Both the position numbers and the translations under genes were made by a program. From JBEKIK01 sp963838495 (GTDB lineage Bacteria > Planctomycetota > Planctomycetia > Pirellulales > Thermoguttaceae), in the NCBI GenBank assembly GCA_963838495.1, contig CAWIRC010000002.1, positions 1 to 64,000 of the forward strand: a stretch of 64,000 nucleotides of DNA. Direction: 5' to 3'. This document shows, piece by piece, positions 29,501 through 38,268 of this stretch. Below the pieces are notes generated by a model, which saw only the letters and a list, made by a program, of their open reading frames with translations, was not told the origin of the DNA and did no database searches. Position 1 is the first letter of the stretch; each line of letters begins with the position of its first letter.

Positions 29501-31521
29501 ACGCCCGCCGCCGCCAGACACAGCAACGCCGAAATTATGTAGGACGGAGCGGCCAATCGTTCTTTGAGCGATCGCTTCTGCTGGCATTTCGCCAGAATAT
29601 CTTGCACGTCGGGATAATCGGAAACGATCACCGACGCCTTCTCGGCCATTTCTTTTGCCTGGCGGAACCGCCCCTTATTAAGTTTTTCGCGTGACTTGGA
29701 TATCAGCGCCTCGGCCTCGCCAAGCTTCTGGGCGATGCGTTTGTCGAATGCATCCAGGCCCTGGATGGCCATCCCGCTTTCCGCGAGTCCCTTTACCACG
29801 CGCGACAACTCGAACCAGCGGTTTTCGCTTTCCAGCGTGGGAATGCGTTGTTGTATGATGGTCGTGGTGGAAGTTTTTTTTTCGCGATACTGTTCCAGCA
29901 GATCGCAGATCTCCCTGTCGCCGGGAAAGAGTTTTTCGGCCCGGTTGAGAAATTCCAAACTTGCCTGGATATGGCCTTGCTCGATCCGCCGCCTGGCGTT
30001 GGCCAATAGCTCTTCGCGATGGCGGTTGATTTGATCTATGCGTTCGGGGACGCCCTTGACGCTGGGCGCGAAACACAAAAGCTGCTCGTAATGTTGCAAT
30101 GCGTCGCCCAGGCGTTTCTCGCGAAAGGCAACTTCGGCCGCTTGCATCGCCAAGCCTGCCCCGGCGCGATTCGTTTCCATCAACAAGTTTTTGGCCTCCG
30201 CGTCGTCCGGCACGTATCTGAGGGCCTTGGACAACGCCAGGCAGGCTTGTTCCCAGCAACCGAGTTGCTCTACCGGCGAGGTCGATGCCTTGGCTTGTTC
30301 CACCGACGTTTTCGCCCGGCGCAGCAAATTCGCGAACTGGCGGAATCGCTGCACGTCGCCGCCGCACGTGGGGCAGAATTTAGCGCCGGCCAAGGTCTCA
30401 TGTCCGCAGCCCCTGCAAACGATGATCAACGAGCACCCGCATTTCAAACAATACTGATCGGCCTCGGAAATCGAGGCGTTGCATTCGGGACACACCACGC
30501 CCGACGTCGCGGTCGCTTGGGCATGGGCGCCGCTATCGGCCGCCTGCCCTGGTCCGCCGGACTTGCCGATTTGCCCGATGGCGGCGGCAAATTCATCCAT
30601 CGAAGCGAAACGCTCTTCCTTTGACTTGAGGGATTTTTCCACCACCGCGTCCCAGCCGGAATCCAAACCGCCGACCAATTTTGACGGCGGCGGAGGATAT
30701 TCGCCGGGAGGAAGACGCCCGGTTAACATCTCGTACAGCATCTTGCCGGTCGAATAGATGTCGGCCCTGGCGTTAACCAAGGCCGCGTCCATGCGCTGTT
30801 CGGGTGCCATATAATCGAACGTGCCCATCGCCGACGCTTCCATCGTCAAATGCCGCGTTTGTTGCATCCCCGCGGTCGATGCGATTCCAAAATCCATTAC
30901 CACCGCGTTGCCGTGGCGATCAACCATGATGTTGCTCGGCTTGACATCGCGGTGGATTATGCCCTGTTTGTGGGCGAATCCCAATGCGTCGATAACCTGC
31001 AAAATCAGCCTCCGGATGGTGGGAACGTCCAGCGAGCCGGAGGCAATGAGCTTTTGCACGTCCGTGGGCGGACCGCCGTCCTTGCCCTCCACGTATTCCA
31101 TGATGTAATACAACGTATCCGCGCCGGGCTTGCTGCGGTCGAATATTATGACAATGTTCGGATGCCGGGCCTTGACCAGCACGTCGATCTCACGCTCAAA
31201 ACGCGATACGAACTGGGAATCACGCGACAAGTGCGGCGCAAGTACCTTGATTGCCACCTTGCGGTTCAACGAAGTGTGAAGCCCCTCGTATACTATGCCC
31301 ATTCCTCCTTCGCCAAGCACGTTTAAAATCTCATAACCCTCGATCTTGGGCATCGGACGATCGCCCGGGTGCAACGGCGGTTGTGATTGACCGGCAACTA
31401 TCGTCTCCGGGTTGAAAATATCTACAACCGTCCCGCAGTTAGGGCAGGAAAGCCCGGAAGAATCCCCAGACGCATCGGTTACCGATAGCTCTTGCTTGCA
31501 CTTAGGGCAAAGAATCGACAT
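26545..31521 (-). CDS. Giant zinc-ribbon Ser/Thr protein kinase with multi-span membrane core
   Basis: 1658 residues. The ATG at 31521 is preferred because GGGGGA lies eight bases before it. Residues 5-29 are a zinc ribbon (CPKC, CPNC). The PknB-type kinase domain spans about 60-320: glycine loop LGEGGMGIVYEG, Lys92, HRD with Asp192, DFG at 210-212. A double zinc ribbon follows at about 345-395 (CPEC, CLKC, CRGC, CPTC). Next comes a TPR-like/coiled region to 650, then about five hydrophobic helices between 660 and 860 (IISALLCLAAAGVAAAACTS, LLLIAAGVNLW). The C-terminal 800 residues are largely helical with TPR-like stretches (YLGFSALERKNYQEAKAYF) and no catalytic signature that I recognise. 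First gene of an operon with the FHA-ABC transporter. The intact 5-kb frame is notable among the broken neighbours. Confidence 0.92.
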   Translation of the reverse strand: MSILCPKCKQELSVTDASGDSSGLSCPNCGTVVDIFNPETIVAGQSQPPLHPGDRPMPKIEGYEILNVLGEGGMGIVYEGLHTSLNRKVAIKVLAPHLSRDSQFVSRFEREIDVLVKARHPNIVIIFDRSKPGADTLYYIMEYVEGKDGGPPTDVQKLIASGSLDVPTIRRLILQVIDALGFAHKQGIIHRDVKPSNIMVDRHGNAVVMDFGIASTAGMQQTRHLTMEASAMGTFDYMAPEQRMDAALVNARADIYSTGKMLYEMLTGRLPPGEYPPPPSKLVGGLDSGWDAVVEKSLKSKEERFASMDEFAAAIGQIGKSGGPGQAADSGAHAQATATSGVVCPECNASISEADQYCLKCGCSLIIVCRGCGHETLAGAKFCPTCGGDVQRFRQFANLLRRAKTSVEQAKASTSPVEQLGCWEQACLALSKALRYVPDDAEAKNLLMETNRAGAGLAMQAAEVAFREKRLGDALQHYEQLLCFAPSVKGVPERIDQINRHREELLANARRRIEQGHIQASLEFLNRAEKLFPGDREICDLLEQYREKKTSTTTIIQQRIPTLESENRWFELSRVVKGLAESGMAIQGLDAFDKRIAQKLGEAEALISKSREKLNKGRFRQAKEMAEKASVIVSDYPDVQDILAKCQQKRSLKERLAAPSYIISALLCLAAAGVAAAACTSTWLAIPLSPVAKARESLMAKPPIKGDEIALDAEEKPWSSPSGTTQTPPGFKTADKAKRPGGSADKAFMAQDSPVENIPETNPYWPLPAAVAGLSLFSLLVLPRTMRGTYLLISAVLAACAWFYVVHTLKQELSWWTPVARYVRNPAFFPSPADVAGLDSAAWTTVGAIALLLIAAGVNLWRNMIGTIGVAAACGALGCIVFFTQKNPPANNVNLLVDYYVTEPKSPERPAAKAVVSLTNRGDRLLVVIPENSPQSEDGPSGKWIERWGKPDLMFRLKHAEADSSPDANLPKIVPVFQDDNPIGCLIGPGQKTEVSTTIFPVWKRSDTLEIPHNAAGNWILALVERDRGPIEFHLNNQQSATKSVSIPITGVTNPEVLKYEKFVEQCHKIRKELDEKKVEIAEWRPSDEYSESVSSACEKQIGGLRAVLDKIPKESGSLSGVKNGEIENLRESVERLKGPMTWALGIMERFQGLQAKIESRNSESEEDLPGPAAARQILSELQKQYELAFTDLKRLADNSGQEAAFSQGLYALESQWVAAQITQSALCAGRQNPQILALAKAWDKVGLTNKMLAGKISDSLNNWILHTLEKNVRLIGPSGEKSDNGGCELLKDALKTATRGNPTLSGKDEYVYANLLIGLESGETKAEDLANFSKNHPKYRSSEINCYLGFSALERKNYQEAKAYFSELLKQSDARAYAPLSNLAIAMADRALAPDEIIARCRAEYDMILAYEAKNKWSPMVEKAIGSAISGDESDAHASEMPSLPFTTQKPSFLFTSSHLPSSKDYAWLNKIIIIDTAEKWSSWKSSGKKLPIPWLKLGSDSAFVTKIKPEILKYIHDKEDTYIFFGDPLVFQNVTDLHLKTPQPLSGKAEPPSEFHNPLMMMMEPVEFDVKTTKLLLPVKDIPKELINPPDNNKNKQASKKWLCPFLVVKNEWFVCASYRFPNGGGISMLPDNIRDTKSGRAFIVNFINKASEYIK

Positions 31522-31785
31522 GGAAACCATCCCCCGGTAAACTACATTTCGATGGTGACATGCTGCGAATCAACGCGACCATGATAGAACTGCATGATCC
31601 CGATATGTAATATATTTAAACAAAAACGAGTATGATAATCAAGCCGTAGCGGACATACCCCCCCCGGATGAAAATAACCGCAAACTTTTTGTTGATGCTT
31701 CAAGTCTATAAAGATAAAACGGTTATACGGCGCCATACATAGGTACATGTGAATACACTGGAAATAAAGTGTATAAAATTCAAGA

Positions 31786-31807
31786 CCCCCGGCGCGTTCA
31801 CCGGGGG
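31786..31807 (-). terminator. Strong GC hairpin after the secreted-protein gene
   Basis: CCCCCGG-(8-nt loop)-CCGGGGG. Read on the minus strand it is followed by TCTTGAATTTT, about 140 bases beyond the stop of the gene ending at 31948. The T tract is interrupted, so termination is likely but not certain. Confidence 0.45.
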
Positions 31808-31947
31808 CCGCTATTTAATTTCATCTAATGGGAGCAATGTCGCGCCCGCCGTTTAGCCGGCTGCGAGCGTGTTTTGTCATGCCCCGCGCCTTTAATTGCC
31901 TGAATCCCGATAAATATGATTCCGTCGTTCTTATTTTCAGTTTCAGA

Positions 31948-32697
31948 TTAGTTTTGTGCCAAGTTGGCGGACGAATCGGAAGTCGTTTTGTTGTCCGACG
32001 CCTTTAAAGCGCCTTGACGCACGTCAACCAAAATCTTCCGCAGTTTGACGTATTCACCGGGCGAAATTTCCTTAATGTGGGTATTTAATTCCTCAATGAG
32101 CGTATCTGTCGCTTTGATTGTCTGCCGTGAGTTGTCAACGTTTTGAGGCTGGAGTTTTTTGGCGTCGTCCAAAAATCGTTCCACCACGATCCGCTGTTTG
32201 GCAAGGTCTTTGCTTTGCATGACTTGCGGCCAAGCAATGCCTTCCGGGAGCGATTGCCGTATCGATAGTGAATTTGTTTCCTGAATCCGGCTATTGGAAT
32301 TTTTGACGGAATTATACGGTTGAGTTTGACTTTTTTGGCTTTTTTTCTCGGCGACAAAACTATCGTGCTGTCTTTGAATATCATAATATGCCTCGACGCC
32401 TGCCCGGCGGTTTTCTATGGCGTACGCTTTGGTGATTTCATTTTCCGTTGCCGCTTGGCTGGATAGAAGTGCCGCTTCCGACCGAGCCCGGAGCGCTTCC
32501 GCTTGCAAGGCCATGATTTCCCAGGGCATAATCGGCCTGGTATGGCATGGATAAGCGGGCACAATTATAGTCCGAACATGCCGGGGAACAACGGGTTTGA
32601 ACTCGGGATGGGACGGCTTTGGATGATATCCTTGCCCAAATACAGGATTGATTGCCGTGATAAGTATGACGATCAAGTTTAAGGCCAGTGTCTTCAT
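31948..32697 (-). CDS. Secreted protein of unknown function
   Basis: 249 residues from ATG 32697, with AAAGGAGAG upstream. It opens with a signal peptide (MKTLALNLIVILITAINPVF, cleavage near GQG), so it is exported. The mature part begins with a Pro/His-rich segment (YHPKPSHPEFKPVVPRHV) and continues as charged helix with coiled-coil character (IMALQAEALRARSEAALLSS) and a Gln/Ser-rich middle. The C-terminal third is again helical (IEELNTHIKEISPGEYVKLR). No family recognised. It sits upstream of the giant kinase gene on the same strand, separated by about 420 bases that include a terminator-like hairpin, so co-transcription is doubtful. Confidence 0.75.
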   Translation of the reverse strand: MKTLALNLIVILITAINPVFGQGYHPKPSHPEFKPVVPRHVRTIIVPAYPCHTRPIMPWEIMALQAEALRARSEAALLSSQAATENEITKAYAIENRRAGVEAYYDIQRQHDSFVAEKKSQKSQTQPYNSVKNSNSRIQETNSLSIRQSLPEGIAWPQVMQSKDLAKQRIVVERFLDDAKKLQPQNVDNSRQTIKATDTLIEELNTHIKEISPGEYVKLRKILVDVRQGALKASDNKTTSDSSANLAQN

Positions 32698-32997
32698 TAT
32701 AGATCTCTCCTTTTGTATATTGCCTGCATATCTGCAAGCGGTTGATGGTTGAGTGTCATTTGTTTTTCACCTCAATCGCCAGTACGAGGAAGTGCGGCAT
32801 ACTTATCACGATTTGTGTTGTTATTTACGCGAATTTCCATAACTCCTTGCAAGAACGGCAGTTACGTCGGCAATATTTTCCCGTAAGAAAATCTCCCCCC
32901 TGCTTCGTACTTGCTAACGGGCATTGAAATCACTATGACATAGCGGGCGTGCATTTGATGAAGTTAGGCTTGAAACAGAAAGCGTAATAATCATGAC

Positions 32998-33708
32998 ATG
33001 CGCCAGATCGGTTGTGGAAAATTCCTGTCGATATTGCGAAACCGATCCGGTTGTGGCCGGTTGCCCGGGAAATCTGTCGCCCTTATCGAAGAGTATTGTT
33101 TGGAACGCGATAAAGTTGGCGCTTGGCGGGTATATGAACATTTGGGTGGTGTTTGTCGGCGCTGCCGCACTTTGATTTTGGGTATGTGTCGAAAAATGCT
33201 GGAAAAAGGTTCCCGGCCGCCGTCGGGCTGGCAGGCTGAAGACGTCAGCCAAGCCTTATTTGAGCGCATTTTATCCAAACAGCTTTGGGATCCCGATAAA
33301 TCTCCGCTTGGAGCCTGGCTCAATATGATCGTCCGCTCGATAGTGGCCGATGCCGCAAAAGCCGCCGACAATCGCCGCGTTCGCGCTCAATCAGATTGTC
33401 CGACCTGCGACGATTCGGCGGAAAACCGCGATTCCGATGCAAAACATGCCGAAGGCGATCCCGTCCAGAACGCCATCGTTCGAGAAATGCAAGACCGGCT
33501 GCGCCGCATCGTGAATTCTCTCCCCTTCGACGAGCGCCAACTCGTCAAGCTCCGTTATTATCACGAAAACACGTTGAAGGAAATAGCCCAGGCATTGGAT
33601 ATGAGTTTACCCAGCGTCGCTCGAAGGATTGATACTATTCTCACCGAATTGGGGCGACAACTTGAGGTCTATGGTGTTGCTACCAGCCGATTTGGAGGCG
33701 AACTATGA
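32998..33708 (+). CDS. Sigma-70-family (ECF-like) RNA polymerase sigma factor
   Basis: 236 residues as drawn. Region 2 begins near residue 50 (LILGMCRKML, GWQAEDVSQALFERIL, SPLGAWLNMIVRSIVADAA), and region 4 near 170-225 carries the helix-turn-helix (LPFDERQLVKLRYYHENT, LKEIAQALDMSLPSVARRI). The spacer contains a CPTC motif and is acidic. The first 45 residues (Cys/Arg-rich) do not look conserved and the start at 32998 has no good ribosome site, so the true start may lie further in. The stop overlaps the ATG of the next gene (ATGA at 33705), which indicates translational coupling, as expected for a sigma/anti-sigma pair. Confidence 0.8.
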   Translation: MRQIGCGKFLSILRNRSGCGRLPGKSVALIEEYCLERDKVGAWRVYEHLGGVCRRCRTLILGMCRKMLEKGSRPPSGWQAEDVSQALFERILSKQLWDPDKSPLGAWLNMIVRSIVADAAKAADNRRVRAQSDCPTCDDSAENRDSDAKHAEGDPVQNAIVREMQDRLRRIVNSLPFDERQLVKLRYYHENTLKEIAQALDMSLPSVARRIDTILTELGRQLEVYGVATSRFGGEL

Positions 33709-34541
33709 CCGGAATAAACATTATGAACGAATGCGACCTTGTCCGAGAAGCGCTCCTTAGCGGCTGTTTTGACGCTCTTTCCCGCGAAGACGTTAATCGG
33801 CATCTCCTCTCGCACGACGAATGCGGGGCATGGGCGTCGCGCACGCTCCTGCTCACGCATTTGCTCGCTTCCGGCGATTCGCCCCAGCCGGCTCCCAGTC
33901 AATTCGACGAATCCGTATGGGAAGAATATCTTGCCGGAACTTTGTCCCAGGCCGATAGACGAAACCTCGAAGACGCATGCTGCCGCGACTTGGAACTGGC
34001 CAGGCAGATGAGCGCAAGAAAACGCAGGCGCGTTTTAGGGGATCTGGGAAAAGTAAGCGTTCCGGCCCTGGGTGAACTGCTGGCGTCGGTGAAGCCTTAT
34101 TCCCGCCGCTCGTTGACCGCCGGTTTGGAACATATTTCCTCGCTTTATTTGCACAAACCGTTGGCCATGGCCGCGGCGCACACGCAACTTTCTACGTTTC
34201 AAACCCCCGACGGTTCGTTGGTCGTGAGCGTTGTTGACAAGGGTGCTCCGCGACCGGACGCGCCGCATCTGATCGAAATCGGCGTTCTCGTGCACGACGA
34301 TTCGTTGATCGGCCGCTGGGCATGTTATCAGATTCGCGACGCGGCGGGCGAGCTCGCCGCGGCGGGCCTGTTTCACATTCAAGCACACGGCGATACCATT
34401 CGCCTCACAATTCCTCCCACCGAGCGGGTTCCATACACCGTGGGCATCGAGGCCCTTGAAATCGATACTTCCCAACTTCAGGAATTGATCCGGAAATTCG
34501 CTTCGTCGGGCGATTCGCCGCCGGAAATTTCACAGATGTAA
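33705..34541 (+). CDS. Putative anti-sigma factor / sigma partner protein
   Basis: 278 residues. The start overlaps the sigma factor stop by four bases. The N-terminal 100 residues are helical with paired cysteines and histidines (HLLSHDECGAWAS, LEDACCRDLELARQMSA) of the kind seen in zinc-binding anti-sigma domains, but I cannot find a clear H-x3-C-x2-C motif. A module EYLAGTLSQADRRNLEDAC resembles the short helical N-terminal segments of planctomycete zf-HC2-like proteins. The C-terminal half is beta-rich (GSLVVSVVDKGAPRP, TIRLTIPPTERVPYTVGIEA). There is no transmembrane helix, so it is probably cytoplasmic. The assignment rests mainly on coupling with the sigma gene. Confidence 0.6.
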   Translation: MTGINIMNECDLVREALLSGCFDALSREDVNRHLLSHDECGAWASRTLLLTHLLASGDSPQPAPSQFDESVWEEYLAGTLSQADRRNLEDACCRDLELARQMSARKRRRVLGDLGKVSVPALGELLASVKPYSRRSLTAGLEHISSLYLHKPLAMAAAHTQLSTFQTPDGSLVVSVVDKGAPRPDAPHLIEIGVLVHDDSLIGRWACYQIRDAAGELAAAGLFHIQAHGDTIRLTIPPTERVPYTVGIEALEIDTSQLQELIRKFASSGDSPPEISQM

Positions 34542-34553
34542 AGGATCAATGGC

Positions 34554-35568
34554 ATGTCGCCGCCAGCGTTGAACATCGACGACTTGTTGCGCCGCCACGG
34601 AGAACTGGTATTGCGCCTGTATAACGAAGGTTATGCCGCGCTGTGCTCGAGGCAGACCTGGCCGCGTTGGCTCATATCCCGCCCACTTGCGAATCGCAGA
34701 TGCTGAATTTCTTGATCTCGCCGCTTCTGGCGTCGCTGCTGGAAGAAAATCCACTCGGCGAGCGGTTGCAACGGCACTTGTCGCGGCGGAGCGATTTGAG
34801 GCAAGCGGCCCAACGCTGGTGTGAGTTTAAACTCGAACAAGCCGAACTGGACGCCGGCGAGGAGAAATCGGCGTCCGATTTGAAACTCCTTCTTTTGTTG
34901 GTCCAGTATTTTTCCCAAAATCAGACGATTTCCGCTCCGGCCGCGACTGCCTGGCAGCCCGCCGGTTGCGTGCGCTGCGTGCTGGTCGATCCGGCCGGCA
35001 AGGCGGCTACCAGCCGGGTGTATGTACGATTTGGAAAGTGGAACATGCTCGACCAGGCGCCGATGGTTGGCCAGATCGTGCCCGGCGCCGGCATGGCCAT
35101 AGACGCGGCGCGGCATTATCTCGCCATGTCCGGAAGCCAATTCATTGACGATCTGCAAACAGAAATACTGGTGGAAGGTTTATTTCGTCCGGTGCAGGGC
35201 GATAGTTTGGCCTTGGCTATTTTCATCGCGGCGATCTCGGCCAGGCTGCAAATTCCTGTGCGATCTGATTTGGCGTTTTCCGGCGCGATAGCGCCCCGTC
35301 GGCGGACGCTTCGGCCTGCGCCGTAATTCCCGTGAACTTGATCCGTGAAAAACTGGCCGCCTGCCGTGAGTCGGGCTGTTCCGGTCTGGTGATTCCCTCG
35401 CATTTGCTCCCCGGACAACTCGATCCAGCCGCGGACGCCAGATGCCGGCTTTTGCCGGTATCGGCCGTTAACGAGGCGGTCGAACTTGCAATGCCGAAAC
35501 ATCATCTGGCCGAATCGCCCCGACCGCCGGGTGGAAGGAAACCGCCTGGCAATTCGTCAAAGCCATGA
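34554..35568 (+). pseudogene. Lon-like (S16-type) serine peptidase domain protein, frame broken
   Basis: Starts at ATG 34554 (MSPPALNIDDLLRRHGELVL), 12 bases after the putative anti-sigma gene. Near 34640 the frame shifts to LEADLAALAHIPPTCESQML and near 35300 to ADASACAVIPVNLIREKLAA; each needs one base more than is present. Joined, residues about 130-310 look like the proteolytic domain of Lon: a core with candidate catalytic Ser in VQGDSLALAIF, followed by LQIPVRSDLAFSGAI (compare Lon's IPVR-D-A-TGE) and candidate catalytic Lys in IREKLAACRESG with LVIPSHLL after it. No AAA+ ATPase module is present. After 35529-35531 (GGG, where one G seems lost) the protein runs on as GWKETAWQFVKAM into the membrane segment at 35565. 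Likely a regulated protease linked to the sigma pair. Confidence 0.55.
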
Positions 35569-36349
35569 TTCCCCCTTCCCTCGCACGGGCCAATGCGCCC
35601 GACTATGGCGGCCATCATATATTCCGATTTCTGACCGTTTGCTTTTTCACTTTGATGCTTACCGAACGGTGGTTGATAGCCGATTATCTCATCCCTGAGT
35701 ACTACCGGGACGTTTATCGTCCATCGTGGGGAATTGCGCATCGTGTTCGGGCTGTTGGGCGCGGCGATATTGTCCGCCGCCGTTGATGCGTCGCTTAGGA
35801 TCGTCGATCTTTTTATGGACGTTGAGGCGATCGCTCCATGGTGGATCGTCGGAACATTGTTCCTTTTCGCTTGCGCGCTTGCCTGGCTCCCGGTGCAAGT
35901 CATGATCCGCGATCCATTTGCCGCCCCACCCAGGAATTTATATCTTGAACACCGTACGATACAAGGCTGGAAAGACACGACGGTCTTGTTTCTCTACGCA
36001 ATGATTTATTTTATCGGTCCGTATACTAGAATCCGTCTTGCCGAGCGCGCCGCATCCGCGCCAAACGCGCTGGGCCGGTGAAATCGTCGAAGGGAAACGT
36101 TGGAACGCCGCCGCTTTGCCTATCGTCTCCTTTCCTCTGCTGGTCGTTATCGCTTCTGTGGCCTTGATGGGATTGGGACATCTTGAATGGCGGACGCTTG
36201 TCGATTCCAACCGGGCGGGAATCGACCTCTCAAATGGCCCTTGGCGATCGGTTCATATCATCGGCCGCGCTTACATGTATTTACTTTCCTGCATTTGCGT
36301 CTTGTGGTGGATCGCCAAGAACGAAAGACGGCTGTTGAATTTAAAATAA
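35565..36349 (+). pseudogene. Membrane-spanning C-terminal part of the Lon-like protein, frame broken
   Basis: Three successive frames give one membrane protein. Frame 1 (35565-35730): FRFLTVCFFTLMLTERWLIA. Frame 2 (to about 36060): LRIVFGLLGAAILSAAVDA, WWIVGTLFLFACALAWLPVQ, TTVLFLYAMIYFIGPYTRIR. Frame 3 (to 36349): PIVSFPLLVVIASVALMG and YMYLLSCICVLWWIAKNER. The first change fits one extra G in the run 35728-35731. About five or six transmembrane helices result. Because the preceding Lon-like frame also flows in-frame into this region once one base is restored, it is probably the C-terminal membrane domain of the same roughly 595-residue protein. A separate gene starting at the ATGA overlap (35565) is the alternative. 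Confidence 0.5.
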
Positions 36350-36422
36350 TCGATGTCACGATCCTCCCCATTTACAGCCTGCTTCGTAAAGACTCTCTAA
36401 TTCCGATCTCGTCCAAACGCTG

Positions 36423-36735
36423 GATTCCAAGAATTCTGTAACCTCGCTGGCATCAAATTCAAAACTAACATCGAAACCGGTCAAGATGAGCCTTGGGAAG
36501 TTAAGAACCTTCGCAAAACCTGCGCGACGTATTACAATGAGCACATGCCTGAATCGTAGATCGAGATTCTCAGTCACTCCGTCGGAGGCTCAAATACCGC
36601 CATTACGCGCATTGCGCTCCGCTGGCGTTCAAGGCGATCATGACTCTGCCGCAGCCAAGTGCGTTCTCAGCGATGTTCAACGGCTTCAATGGTGAATGCC
36701 CATGTTGCAGACGGAAATTCGCAGATGCTTCGTAA
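36423..36735 (+). pseudogene. C-terminal remnant of a tyrosine recombinase/integrase
   Basis: Translation gives EPWEVKNLRKTCATYYNEHM, then a stop (TAG 36557-36559), then IEILSHSVGG, and after one frame change near 36590 YRHYAHCAPLAFKAIM and a Cys-rich end (GECPCCRRKFADAS, stop at 36735). These match the second catalytic Arg (LRKTCAT), the H-x-x region (LSHS) and the catalytic Tyr (YRHYAH) of tyrosine recombinases. The N-terminal two thirds are missing. A dead integrase that marks a former integration site. Confidence 0.75.
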
Positions 36736-37027
36736 GCCGGAAGTTGGTCCTGCAACGCGCGTCGGTGCGACACACCGAAGCAGATTAGGCTTTGTCCTGG
36801 AATACGTTCCTTTTATGGGGTCGCCCGATGGCTCTTGTTCGCCATGCGATGCTGCTTTTGTCCCAGATTGCCTGTAGACACCCTTTGATGGAACTGCCAG
36901 ATGCGTTCCGAAAAAGGGGTCGATAACTGGGACTCCGAGAAAACGTATGACTTACTGGGCAGAACGTGTTTTTTCAGCCGCCGGCGGCTTCCGACGGTCG
37001 GCTGCAAAAAATTGTTGGCGTGTTCCT

Positions 37028-37599
37028 CTACGTAAGCAGTTTCTTCAAGTCTGCCAGAAATCGTTGCTCCCTTTCCCTGTTAATTCGTGCGACCTTTGAC
37101 TCGAACCATCCCCTCTTCGTACCTGCAACTTTCTGCACGTATTGCTCGATATTCACTTCAACAGCCCTTCGATATTCGCCCCCCATCCCCAAGAGAACCT
37201 TGGCCAATGCAACTCCAGGTCCAGTGACAGGCTGTCGAGGTGAATGCTCAGTATAGGTGACAATGGCAGGGCGAAAAGAGATACCGGTGGTCGCAGTTGA
37301 GCAATCCTATCTATCGCTCTTTTCTTAAGTTCCAACCATCGGTCTTGGATCGTGTTCAGTTTGCGTTTGTATTCCGCAACCGATGTTTCGGGAGGAAGAC
37401 GCCACTCCTTCCCTGGATCGTCAGGATCCGGCTTGGAGAGCAAATCTTGTCCCACAGTGACGCTTTTACAGTACTCTTGCCCATCGGCACAGTCGTAACT
37501 CGTAACGAATTCGAGGAGTTCCTCCGCGTTGGACGATTCGGGTATAGCCGATTCCAAGTCCCTATTACTCATATAACGGAACTTCTGACTCTTGGCCAT
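37028..37599 (-). pseudogene. Hypothetical protein, one frame break
   Basis: The ATG at 37599 has AGGAGG six bases upstream. The protein reads MAKSQKFRYMSNRDLESAIP, EELLEFVTSYDCADGQEYCK, KRKLNTIQDRWLELKKRAID and continues to 37153, where the annotated frame stops after NIEGLLK. One base restored at 37160-37161 lets it continue as EVNIEQYVQKVAGTKRGWFE and ARINREREQRFLADLKKLLT to a TAG at 37028-37030. The full product would be about 190 residues, soluble and helical. No family recognised. It lies alone in a region of mobile-element debris. Confidence 0.55.
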
Positions 37600-38268
37600 C
37601 TCCAACCTCCTTCCCGCGTCGGCGGCACGAACTAGCATGGCCGGACACGATCTTTACGCCAACTTACTCTGTATCGCGAATTCCAGCGTCCTAAATATAA
37701 CGAGGCGCACTGGACTCCACAAGCGGGTGCCGAGGGTTCTTGCCGCCGACGGGGCCAAGTCAGAAAACCTTGGAATTTCGGGGCATGGTGAAGGCTATTC
37801 CGGCTGGAATCCTTACATCAGGCCAGGTTCCGAAAAAAGGTATGAGTTGACGGGATGCGAAGACACCGCCTCGCTCTACTCTAATTCGGTCGTTTGTTGG
37901 GAATCCGAACAAACGGTTGAGTTTATGGGATCGTGGTATGAAGATGACCATGGTTAAGAAAAACATTAGCCGTTGATTTCCGTTTCGTGCTTGTGGGAGC
38001 GGATCGTCACATAGCCTCTATCCGCCGCGCCCAGTCCCAGTGCAAGCTACCCCATGTGTGTCTCGCGCCACTTGGAGACTATCTCCTTAAACGACTGGCT
38101 GATGTTGACGTTGGAATTGGTCTGTACGTGGTACGGATCCAAGGACGGCAGCATGGCGCTAGTCGGGACGCTGAGGAGCCCCATTGCCGACAGGACCTCA
38201 CCGCTCGACTTTTCGGCTTTGCAGCACATTCAGGCCGAATCTACTGCCCGGCCTTCGTTATGCCAGTC
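37600..38268. other. Region without a recognised gene
   Basis: It holds copy B of the dispersed repeat (37771-37924). Small frames on both strands between 37987 and 38406 have no family features. Confidence 0.45.
37771..37924 (+). repeat. Dispersed ~155-bp repeat, copy B, ending in a near-palindrome
   Basis: Matches 23161-23315 over its whole length. The segment 37889-37914 is a near-perfect palindrome (CGTTTGTT...GAACAAACG with a mismatched centre). The flanks of the IS1182 remnant carry the same palindrome plus the downstream GGTTGAGT motif. Confidence 0.6.
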
